Shown here in pieces: positions 16,423-24,900 of a stretch of DNA of 64,000 nt; position 1 is the stretch's first letter; each line of letters begins with the position of its first letter. Below the pieces are notes generated by a model. That model had not been told where the DNA came from, searched no databases, and was given only the letters and a program-made list of their open reading frames with translations. Source of the DNA: Bacteroidota bacterium (GTDB lineage Bacteria > Bacteroidota > Bacteroidia > UKL13-3); NCBI GenBank assembly GCA_027488905.1, contig JAIYAT010000014.1, forward strand, positions 1 through 64,000. Reading direction: 5' to 3'. Position numbers and translations under genes: made by a program.

Positions 16423-16986
16423 TCACATGTTCTCTAAATTCTGAACACGTTTTTGTTTCAAATTTTTGAAATAAGTTGGAGATAATCCTGTGATTTTTTT
16501 AAATTGATTTGATAAATGTCCAACACTTGAATAATGCAATTTATAGGCAATTTCTGTTAAGCTCAATTCATCATATAAAAGCAGTTCTTTTACTTTTTCT
16601 ATCTTATGAAGAATAATAAACTGCTGTATCGTTACTCCTTTTACCTCTGAGAAAAAATTGCTTAAATACGTATAATCATACCCTAATTTCTCGCTGATAT
16701 AATCCGAATAATTTACTTTGGGAATTTCATCCATGTAATGAATCATTTCTATGATAACATTTTTAATTCGCTCAATTAAAACACCTTTTTTATCGTCTAA
16801 TAATTCTAATCCAGACTTGGCCAAACGAGACTTTAACAAGGCATGTTGCTCAGCAGTCAAATCAGTGATAATATCTACCATGCCAAGCTCAACAATTAAG
16901 TGTTTAATCCCTAATTTATGCAACTCTTCCCTTACCAGCATTTTGCATCGTAAAGAAACCATGTATTTTATAAATAGCCGCATCAT
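16423..16986 (-). CDS. AraC-family transcriptional regulator
   Basis: 187 residues. The C-terminal half (about 90-185) is a two-helix-turn-helix AraC domain: GYDYTYLSNFFSEVKGVTIQQFI and LSLTEIAYKLHYSSVGHLSNQFKKITGLSPTYFK, each shown here as a recognisable segment under the family consensus. The N-terminal half is short (no cupin) and contains a possible small effector or dimerisation region. It is first in the minus-strand stress cluster and is the natural candidate for its regulator. ATGs at 16986, 16983 and 16962 are all possible starts. Confidence 0.8.
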   Translation of the reverse strand: MMRLFIKYMVSLRCKMLVREELHKLGIKHLIVELGMVDIITDLTAEQHALLKSRLAKSGLELLDDKKGVLIERIKNVIIEMIHYMDEIPKVNYSDYISEKLGYDYTYLSNFFSEVKGVTIQQFIILHKIEKVKELLLYDELSLTEIAYKLHYSSVGHLSNQFKKITGLSPTYFKNLKQKRVQNLENM

Positions 16987-17112
16987 AGCGTGTCAAGGAG
17001 CAATTATCTTGACAAGGTAGGTTAATAAAATGGATATCTGTCTAAAAAGCTTATTTATAATATTAAGGTTTGAACCTAAAATAGGTTTAATAACAGTATT
17101 TAATCTAATAGG

Positions 17113-18657
17113 CTAGCGCACCAAACAGAGTTTATAAGCAGATTGCTCATGCAACAAATAATAAATACCATCAAAACATTTACTATCTAATCTAATGCTG
17201 AATGTTTCTTCATTGTAATTGCAATCAAATAACACCTCTCTTCCCAGTCCATCGATAACTTTCAAAAGGCTTGGGTCAACCCTTAAACCAGAAATCTTAA
17301 AAGCTCCAGTAGCACTAGGATTTGGAAAAACTTCTAATGATTCTTTATTTTTATTTTCACAAGTTAAACTTTGTTCAAGCAGTTTATAATAATTGCCATC
17401 TAAGTCTAATTCAAAAAGATTAATTCTTGCTTGGTTCAAACCAACACCTGAGGGAATTGAAAATGATGCGGCATACTTTACCATTTGATTTGAATTCCCT
17501 TTTGCAGGAATAACTTTCTCGTATTCTTTTCCATCTATTGTAACTTTAAGAACAAATGCCTTGCTATTGCTTTCGCTGGCAGTGCTCCAGGTTACCAGAA
17601 TGTTTTCAAGTTCATTGGGCTTGCATAAAGCCTCAAAGTTTAATAAAGTAATGGGTAAGGTATTACACTTAGACTTCCAGAAATCAACAAGCGGTGTATT
17701 AGCCGGGGTATTGCTGGAATTGTAATTAAGGCCACCTAAGACATAAGCATTACAGCCTACAGTAAAACCTAAGGTAAACTTGCGCGTAAGGCCAGGAAAA
17801 TTAGATTTTGGAGTCCAAACCAAAGTACTATCCAATTGCCAAACAGTATTAAAAGTAGTTTGCCCTAACCCTGCTTGGCCAAAACATAAAAACCCTCTAT
17901 TGTTCAGACTCATGCCTGTTCCTCCAACAATGCTTCCAAAAGGAGTACTAACACTAGCCCAAGTATTGGTATTAGGGTTATATTGGCGCGTGTCTGTTAA
18001 TAAGCTTCCATTTCCAATCCCATTAGTAACATAACCATATATACCAAATGCAAAAGCTGTAGCAAAACCTCTTCCATTGGTTGCAAAAGGTGGATTGTTA
18101 ACATCTGGAATGGCAGCTTTATTGGTCCATGTATCAGTTGTAGGATTATATTCTCTCATGGAGGATAGATATGGCGTCAAAGTTGGCGCTGCAGTGCTAG
18201 TTCCACCCCCCACATAGGCTTTTCCGTTTACAACAAAAGAAACGCAATGTTCTCTTGGAAAAGTTGCAATATTAGATTTCTGCGTCCAGGTATCGGTTGA
18301 TGGATTGTACTGCCAAAGGTCTAACATTTGTCCAGGCGTTGTTCCGTAACTGCGTCCGCATGTAACATACCCATAAGGATCAATGGCAAATCCAGTAGCA
18401 TTTGAGCGTGTTCCTGGAGGGAAAACCGCTTTTCTAGACCAAGTAGCAGTTACCGTATTATAGCTCCATAAACGTGAAGTATCTGGGGGTAAATAATAAA
18501 TGTTTGAACCAATGACAAAGCCACAGCCATAGCGGACAGAAATAAAAGTGTCCAACACCGTTTGAAAGGGCAAATTAGGAAGCTGAGTCCACGTTTGAGA
18601 CTTCCCTTTAAAAATTGAAAAGGATAAAAGCAGTATCAAAAATAAAAACTTCCTCAT
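17113..18657 (-). CDS. Secreted kelch-repeat protein with T9SS-type C-terminus
   Basis: 514 residues. A signal peptide (MRKFLFLILLLSFSIFKGKSQ, shortened here to MRKFLFLILLLSF) is followed by about six kelch repeats to residue 330, each with Y(N)xxTxTWxxK and a preceding GG/GY turn, which make a beta-propeller. A linker resembling an Ig-like domain precedes the last 80 residues, EVFPNPSATGAFKISG...GIYYLL, a T9SS sorting domain with a divergent end. It is likely a surface glycan- or protein-binding propeller. No enzyme motif is seen. Confidence 0.75.
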   Translation of the reverse strand: MRKFLFLILLLSFSIFKGKSQTWTQLPNLPFQTVLDTFISVRYGCGFVIGSNIYYLPPDTSRLWSYNTVTATWSRKAVFPPGTRSNATGFAIDPYGYVTCGRSYGTTPGQMLDLWQYNPSTDTWTQKSNIATFPREHCVSFVVNGKAYVGGGTSTAAPTLTPYLSSMREYNPTTDTWTNKAAIPDVNNPPFATNGRGFATAFAFGIYGYVTNGIGNGSLLTDTRQYNPNTNTWASVSTPFGSIVGGTGMSLNNRGFLCFGQAGLGQTTFNTVWQLDSTLVWTPKSNFPGLTRKFTLGFTVGCNAYVLGGLNYNSSNTPANTPLVDFWKSKCNTLPITLLNFEALCKPNELENILVTWSTASESNSKAFVLKVTIDGKEYEKVIPAKGNSNQMVKYAASFSIPSGVGLNQARINLFELDLDGNYYKLLEQSLTCENKNKESLEVFPNPSATGAFKISGLRVDPSLLKVIDGLGREVLFDCNYNEETFSIRLDSKCFDGIYYLLHEQSAYKLCLVR

Positions 18658-18730
18658 AATTCATTGATTAATAGTCAAAACTAATTGATATAATCAAGGT
18701 ATTTTATGTTTAAAGTCAGGAAATTAATTT

Positions 18731-19249
18731 TTATAGCTGCTTCCACATAATCTTATTTTCATAGGTATTTTGTTCCATATGATACAACGCGTTTCCAATC
18801 CATTTATAGTTTTGTCTTTCATAAAATGCAATTGCCCTTTGGTTTGAAATGAGCACCCAAAGCCACAGGTCTAGGTAACCATTTGATTTCACAATATTTT
18901 CAACCTCTGCAAGTAATTTGAACCCAATCCCTTGCCCGCAAAATCTTTCAAGAATATATAATTTGCTAAGTTCTGGAGCAATTTGATTATTGCATGGGCA
19001 TGTTTTATCAAATTCAATTTCTGCTACACCTATCAAATTTTCATTATAAGCAGCAACAATAATTTGATCAGGATTTTGAGTAATGGTGCGTTGAAGTCGC
19101 TCTGGTGAAAAGTGTTTAACTAAAAAATTGGCAAATTCATCAGAAACCCCCTCCTCTGAATAGGTATGAATGTATACCTGCTTAAATAGGATAGATAGTT
19201 TTAATACATCAGTTTGGTTTGCCCTTCTGTAAATGATGTTGTTGTTCAT
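18731..19249 (-). CDS. GNAT N-acetyltransferase
   Basis: 172 residues with the GNAT order: LIGVAEIEF strand, KLYILERFCGQGIGFKLLAEVE as motif A (R/Q-x-x-G-x-G/A acetyl-CoA loop: FCGQGIG), then LWVLISNQRAIAFYERQNYKWIG as motif B. The N-terminal part resembles acetyltransferases acting on small amines. The substrate is unknown. It is a single gene. Confidence 0.8.
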   Translation of the reverse strand: MNNNIIYRRANQTDVLKLSILFKQVYIHTYSEEGVSDEFANFLVKHFSPERLQRTITQNPDQIIVAAYNENLIGVAEIEFDKTCPCNNQIAPELSKLYILERFCGQGIGFKLLAEVENIVKSNGYLDLWLWVLISNQRAIAFYERQNYKWIGNALYHMEQNTYENKIMWKQL

Positions 19250-19322
19250 AGGTTCAAATAACTATCTATTTTAGTAAAGTGCTTATTTAGAATATTGTGC
19301 GATCAATAATAATCTCGAAATA

Positions 19323-19790
19323 CTATTTTAAAGTTGGCTTCAAATTCAAAATGACTTGGTTTAAATGGTCTGAGGCTTTTTTAAGCAATGCCATTCGCTT
19401 TCTAGAGCGTCGGAAAAAGCGAGAGATTATAAATAGCAAAATAGCAATAGTAAATACTGAAATATAGGCTAATGTTTCTGCATTGCTGATGATGGTTTGT
19501 AACTCAAAAAAATCTTTGCTGGCGCTAGGAAAGTTATTTGAAATGCTATCCATCTTACCTACAAAATAAGTTACATAATAAAGACCTGCAACTAAAGTTA
19601 CTAAACTGAATAGTAATAAAAGATACTCTAAAGCATAAATTAAGCCAATTCTCAAATACCTAACAAAGAAATTGCTTGCTAAAGTCGACTTAATTTCCTC
19701 TAACAGGATAATGTTATTAGAAAGGTCAGTATTCGTTTTATTAGGATATTCAAAACTAGCATTATGGTTTTGATTTTGATCAGTTGTCAT
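19323..19790 (-). CDS. Two-helix membrane protein, unknown function
   Basis: 155 residues. A polar N-terminus is followed by two hydrophobic helices (about 50-72 and 102-122) and a basic stretch RFFRRSRKRMALLKK, then an amphipathic tail. I do not recognise a family. Its upstream region (19829-19874) carries a displaced 46-bp copy of the 3' end of the LRR gene, so its original promoter neighbourhood was altered by the insertion described there. Confidence 0.6.
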   Translation of the reverse strand: MTTDQNQNHNASFEYPNKTNTDLSNNIILLEEIKSTLASNFFVRYLRIGLIYALEYLLLLFSLVTLVAGLYYVTYFVGKMDSISNNFPSASKDFFELQTIISNAETLAYISVFTIAILLFIISRFFRRSRKRMALLKKASDHLNQVILNLKPTLK

Positions 19791-19828
19791 CTTGTTTGGT
19801 TTCTTGCAAGGTAAAGGAATTAACTCGC

Positions 19829-19874
19829 ATTAAACCAACAATATCCTAAAACCTGATGTCTGTTTCTGGTAGGG
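19829..19874. repeat. 46-bp direct repeat, outer copy (copy A)
   Basis: Matches 20935-20980 at 45 of 46 positions (single T/C difference at 19844). It contains a displaced copy of the last codons of the LRR gene (…ETDIRF-stop, minus strand) plus 17 bp beyond the stop, but no LRR gene continues from it. Confidence 0.92.
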
Positions 19875-19933
19875 TTAAAAAAAACATAACACTTGTTTTG
19901 ATTTAAAAAAAGGACATTTTATTAAGGAAGTTC

Positions 19934-20776
19934 CTATGATAATTTACTAACAGCTTCTAAAATTGATTCTACGGATTCCTTTTCCAGTTTTGAAAATGCA
20001 AACCATTTCTTTCCCAAATCTTTTAAGGAGGCCCCTAAATGGTAAATGTCTGTATTATCCAAAATTAAAAATCGATCATGACTTTTAGAAAATTTCCTTA
20101 TTACAAAACCTTCGTATTGCTGGTTTACTTTATCAATATCTAATTGCAGACTTTTATGGATATTGTCACAAAGTAGTTTCACTTTAACCGTTTTTTCCTT
20201 TTTAGATAAATGCAATAATGTGCTTTCATCTATATAATTGTCAATTAGGATAATTTCCCTTTTTGCACTCCTTATTAATCTGGAGGCCAATTCGTATGCA
20301 TCAAAAACCTGCCCATCAAAAAAAACTCCTTGAGTTGGAATAAAGGGTGAATTTATTTGTATTTCTAACTGATTAACCTTTTGGCTAATTTGATTTACTT
20401 TATTTTCTAAATTAATATAATTGTGGTGAATTGAAAACCCTTTATAGAGATACTCATGTAATACCTTTGTAGCCCATATCCGAAATGCAATGCCATGTTT
20501 CGATTTAACCCGATACCCAACAGAAATAATAACATTAAGGCTATAAAAAACAACAAGTTTATCTGAAAAAGGAATATGCACTTTTTGCATATTCCCTTTT
20601 ACATTTAACTCTTCATCAGAAAAAACATTTTTAATGTGTCTAGATACAACTGATTGATTCCTTTGAAAAAGTTTTGCAATTTGTTCTTGGTTTAACCAAA
20701 CTGTCTCCTCCTCAATTCTTACTTCTATTTGCTCAACCTCATTATTTGGTTGATATAAAATAATTTCACCTAACAT
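19934..20776 (-). CDS. RhuM-like DNA-binding protein with PLD-like C-terminal domain
   Basis: 280 residues from the ATG at 20776 (a GTG at 20782 adds two). Residues about 8-120 match the RhuM/ORF6N-type 'virulence' family: EETVWLNQEQIAKLFQRN, SVVSRHIKNVF, and the conserved YRVKSKHGIAFRIWATKVL. A coiled-coil linker (about 125-145) leads to a C-terminal domain, about 165-280, with EIILIDNYID, KVKLLCDN, SHDRFLILDN and IYHLGASLKDLGKKWFAFSKL, which looks like a single HKD-type phospholipase-D-superfamily unit (His-Asp-Arg-Phe). An upstream 14-bp hairpin may be its operator. Roles in defence or toxicity are guesses. Confidence 0.8.
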   Translation of the reverse strand: MLGEIILYQPNNEVEQIEVRIEEETVWLNQEQIAKLFQRNQSVVSRHIKNVFSDEELNVKGNMQKVHIPFSDKLVVFYSLNVIISVGYRVKSKHGIAFRIWATKVLHEYLYKGFSIHHNYINLENKVNQISQKVNQLEIQINSPFIPTQGVFFDGQVFDAYELASRLIRSAKREIILIDNYIDESTLLHLSKKEKTVKVKLLCDNIHKSLQLDIDKVNQQYEGFVIRKFSKSHDRFLILDNTDIYHLGASLKDLGKKWFAFSKLEKESVESILEAVSKLS

Positions 20777-20798
20777 AATCACTAATTCGATTAAAAAA

Positions 20799-20841
20799 CA
20801 AAAGCTTGTTAATTTGATTTTATCATTTTAACAAGCTTTTG
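20799..20841. promoter_or_regulatory. 14-bp perfect inverted repeat before the RhuM-like gene
   Basis: CAAAAGCTTGTTAA (20799-20812) and TTAACAAGCTTTTG (20828-20841), with a 15-nt loop, begin 23 bp upstream of the ATG. The position fits an autoregulatory operator or an mRNA hairpin. It could also end transcription entering from the LRR side, but no T run follows. Confidence 0.6.
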
Positions 20842-20934
20842 CAAATTAGCAATTGAATCTAATCAATGATTATTTAAACAATTTTATGCAAAATATAAAT
20901 CTTACAAATTGGAAAAATGCTATAAAATTGAGGA

Positions 20935-20980
20935 ATTAAACCAACAATACCCTAAAACCTGATGTCTGTTTCTGGTAGGG
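20935..20980. repeat. 46-bp direct repeat, gene-end copy (copy B)
   Basis: Contains the true 3' end of the LRR gene (stop at 20952-20954) and 17 bp beyond it. It is the partner of 19829-19874. Confidence 0.92.
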
Positions 20981-21884
20981 CTTTTTTAAGACGATTACGG
21001 GAATCTTCATCAAAGTTGCTTCCTTTCAAAACCAGTAATTGTAGTTTTTTCATTGAATACAAAGCCTCTGGTATTTCAGAAAACTGATTATCGGTTAACA
21101 CCAAAGTTTCTAGCAATATTAGTTTTTCAAAACCTGATGGGAGGCCATTCAATTGGTTATTGGTTAAAACCAGAACCTTCAATCTTCTCAACTCTCCAAA
21201 GCTTCCGGGCAATTCTGTCAATTGATTATTTTCTAGTAATAATGTTTCCAAGTTTATCAATTTACTAATTTGATCGGGCAAAACCTGAATTTGATTATCT
21301 CCTAAATCTAAGGTTTTCAATCTTGTTAAATTGGCAATTGATTCTGGCAATCTGCTCAAAGTATTATGGCTTAGACTTAAGTTTTTAAGGAAAATCATTT
21401 CTGATACTACCTCGGGGAAATTTGAAAACTTATTGTAGGCTAATTCAAGTGTTTCTAATGACTTCAATCCAGCAAAACTAGTTGGTAGGGCATTCAATTG
21501 ATTTTTTTTAAGCTGCAACTCTTTAAGACTTTTCAAATTTCCAACTGCGGGGTCGATGCTATTCAAAAGGTTTTGGTCGGCAATGAGAATATTTAACTTT
21601 TGCAGGTATTGCAAAGAGGCAGGTAAGCTTGTTAATTGATTTTTCATGAGGTTAAGCATAACCAAATTCTTGAACGCAACTATACTGTCTGTAAGTTGGG
21701 TAAGCTTTTGTTGCCTAAGGTTTAGAACATTCACCTGATTGGGCGCTTGGTAGGCTTCAGCTAAACTTAAGTAAGCTTTTAAAGGTGTACCTCTTTGAGG
21801 ATTTGTTTTTGCTTGTTTAGTTTTTTGAGCAGCAAGCGCAAAGGATGCTAAAACTAAAAAGGTAGTAAAGAGGATATTTTTCAT
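20952..21884 (-). CDS. Secreted leucine-rich repeat protein
   Basis: 310 residues. A signal peptide (MKNILFTTFLVLASFALAAQ) precedes ten or so LRRs of the L-x-x-L-x-L-x-x-N-x-L-x-x-L-P type spanning about residues 60-295, for example LPASLQYLQKLNILIADQN and ELPGSFGELRRLKVLVLTNN. No LPxTG, T9SS or kinase domain is present, so it is a free secreted or periplasmic LRR solenoid for protein binding. Its last codons lie inside the 46-bp repeat; the reading frame remains intact. Confidence 0.85.
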   Translation of the reverse strand: MKNILFTTFLVLASFALAAQKTKQAKTNPQRGTPLKAYLSLAEAYQAPNQVNVLNLRQQKLTQLTDSIVAFKNLVMLNLMKNQLTSLPASLQYLQKLNILIADQNLLNSIDPAVGNLKSLKELQLKKNQLNALPTSFAGLKSLETLELAYNKFSNFPEVVSEMIFLKNLSLSHNTLSRLPESIANLTRLKTLDLGDNQIQVLPDQISKLINLETLLLENNQLTELPGSFGELRRLKVLVLTNNQLNGLPSGFEKLILLETLVLTDNQFSEIPEALYSMKKLQLLVLKGSNFDEDSRNRLKKALPETDIRF

Positions 21885-21896
21885 ATAAACAAAATT

Positions 21897-21923
21897 AATG
21901 CGGCGGCCTTCGGCCGCCGCATT
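21897..21923. terminator. GC-rich bidirectional-looking hairpin
   Basis: A perfect 12-bp stem AATGCGGCGGCC-TTC-GGCCGCCGCATT, strikingly GC-rich for this genome, lies between the LRR start (21884) and the stop of the PhoX gene (21945). On the minus strand it is followed by AATTTTGTTTAT. It probably ends the long PhoX transcript. Confidence 0.8.
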
Positions 21924-21944
21924 TCAAAATAAACAAATAGCAGT

Positions 21945-24900
21945 TTATTTAACAATAACTTCTGAGATTTTCTCTTCACCATAACTCACTTCTATCACAT
22001 AAGAACCTGCTGGAACTTGGCTTACCTCCAACTTAAATAAGTTATCTCCATCTACTCCAATAAAGTTTTGTTGAACCAATACTTTTCCATTTAAATCCAA
22101 TAATCTAACCAAGGTTGGGGAAGCAAACTCTTGGTTCAAACCAATATGAATAACATTTTGGAATGGAACAGGGAAGATTTGAACCGAGGCTGCAACGCCT
22201 GCTCCTAATCTTATGATACGAACGCTTGAATAACTATACTTTCCATCAAAATCTACTTGTTTCAATCTATAATAGTAAGTGCCAATTGCTAATCCAGCAT
22301 CTAAATATGAATAAGACTTAACAGTTGTACTATTTCCTGCACCAGCAACTGCGGCAATGGTTTGATAATTGATTCCATCCATAGAACGCTCTACTAAAAA
22401 GTGTTTGTTATTAATTTCAGAGGCAGTTGACCAATTTAGCATTACTGCATCCTCACCTTTTGCCTTTAAATAGAAATCATAAAACTCTACTGGCACAGCT
22501 GCCATAGCTCCTAAGAATTTCTTGTTGGCTATAATTACAGTATTACTCACATTAAAAATCACCGAATTTCCTGCTGCATCCAAGGCACTGGTTGTATTAG
22601 TACTTGATGCACCCATGATTGATAAAAATCCAAACCTGTTGTCTGGTGTAAACGTTAAACCACTTGATTCGCTGCCAGATGGTGTAGTAGCATAAATATC
22701 AACTTTAGGAGCAAATGGTGTGTGATCTGGCCTAATTACCCAAATATGACCATTACCGCCATCTTGCTGTGCCCAAAGATTTCCTAAATTATCAAAACTT
22801 AAATTGTCAATTCCAGAACCCCAATTTGCAGATTGTGTGCCACCACCTTCTACATTCATAGTATAGTTAACTGAGGCATTTCCTACATAATCCTCAAAAT
22901 TTGAAACTGTACTTCCATTGTCGGTAAATCTGTAAATACGTGCATTGTTCTTACTTGTAAAATATATCATTCCATTGATAGGACTTATCTCAACATCTTC
23001 TACCCCATTAAAGTTTGTTCCACCTAAACCAGAAGCAATGGAAGGTATTGTATTTCTTTGTGTTTGTGTTTGATTTGAAACTAATACCCACGTTCCAATT
23101 GAGCCATTGCGTTGCAAAACATATAATGTGCCGCTGTCCATTCTTGTTTTTTGGAAAGCTACGAATTTATAAACACATGAAGTTCCACCATCTTCTCCAT
23201 AATATGCAGTTAAACTATCATTTTTTAGCACCACATTCTCATGGTTCATTCTACCCATTGCCCAAAGTTTGTCCCTAATTCCATCACTGTTATAATCCAT
23301 AACTCTTCTGGTAACCGGACTGTACTCCACTAACCAGCCAACATCTTGGTAACCATCTGCATTTACATCACCTGCATTAAACGATTCTTCTGCAGTAATA
23401 ATGGTTCCCCATGGCGTAACACCACCAGAACAATTTCTAGTAAATTGAACTACCCCTGGGTCTGTGGTTACAACCTTTCCAGAAGAATCTCTAACCCATG
23501 TGCCAAGCGTATCCTTAAAGGTTAAATAAAATACACTCACACCACCTGGTGTATTTTCTTCATTCACTCCCAAAATACCATTTTTACTGCTTCCGTTTGA
23601 AGAAACAAAGCCTGTAAAATCTAGGTTTGAACCAACCGTTCCACCTAAATTATGTGTTTGACCTTGTCTTCCAATTTGTTGAAAGGTATGGTTGCTTGGC
23701 TGTTTCAATATTTGGTTTCTAGCTTGAGGCACAGATGCAAAGCAACCAATATGCAATGAATCTACACATGGATTAAATGAGGCTGGCACTGGGTAAATCC
23801 AGAAAGTTACTGAATCTTTATATAGACCTGTACTATCAGTAATACGCAACCATGAAACACTTGAATTTATGTTTGGTAATCCGTAAGCAAAGGGTTTGTC
23901 ACTAGCCAATCTGTTATTTGCTATGGTTGTCCAAGTAGCACGATTATCCGTAGACAACTCAATTTTCACCCTATTTATAGAAGGTACATTATACCAATTG
24001 ATAGCTAGGTTTTGTCCAGCAGCCGCAGATTGAGAAGCCGTTGGATTTGTAAAATTCAAAGTACGTGGATCTTGTTTTACTTCCATGTCAAAAGTAATGT
24101 CAGAGCTTGTTCCATCTCTTTGGTGCAATTCAACCGCTAAGGTATTTTGCCCATTAATCAATAAAGTTTTCGGTATATAAAAATCATAATAGGTTCTTTC
24201 GAAAGCACCATCCACAATACTAGCAGCCCAAGTTAAATAGTTAATAGTTCCTGTGTCTGGCATATTTGTTTTAAAAATTTCAACACCATTTAAGTAAACA
24301 ACTGCCCCGTCATCTCTCATGATGCTAAACACCAATGAATCTGCAATAGCAGCAATATTAGAAACATTAAAATGCTTTCTAAAATAGCTGGTAATGTATT
24401 TATTAGATGAATTTGGCCCAAACCCTAAAGTTGTTGCACTTGGATCACCATAGCCTAAAATGCCAGGACCATAATTCCAATTACCATCATAAAAACTTGG
24501 TGAACGCCAAGCTGTTCCTTGGTCAGAACCATTGTCTAAATAATACCATTCACTGTTTTTGGCCACTGGAAAATTAACAACAGTCATTGCAACACGCTTA
24601 GCCGAAACTTCTAAGTCGAAACCCTTATCATTACTTTGTTTGCTAACTTGATGTATTTCCACAGCCAAGGTATTAATACCATTAACTAATGTGTTTGGAA
24701 TTCTAATTTCTTCAAATGTTGTTTCGGCTGCACCGTTTACATCAGTTAAAGCCAAGGTTGAGTCTGTAATAATTCCAGCAGGCATGTTTCTTCTAAATAC
24801 TTCCAGTCCATTTAAGTAAACCACCGCACCATCATCTCTTAACAACTTAAAAATTAAAGTGTCAAATCCGGCAGTGTTTGTCATGTTAAACTGTGTTCTA

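Larger units (their letters stand above)
19875..20980. mobile_element. Candidate inserted single-gene segment at LRR gene 3' end
   Basis: 1,106 bp (1,060 bp of unique DNA plus one repeat copy) lie between and including copies of the 46-bp direct repeat. The only gene inside is the RhuM/PLD-like one. The target is the 3' end of a gene, and the duplicated piece restores that end, which is the arrangement left by site-specific integration. No integrase or transposase is present. Insertion is inferred from the repeat alone. Confidence 0.6.

Noticed and set aside
21897-21923. GC-rich 12-bp palindrome as a special regulatory site
   Set aside because: Position just past a stop codon with T-rich sequence after it fits an ordinary terminator.
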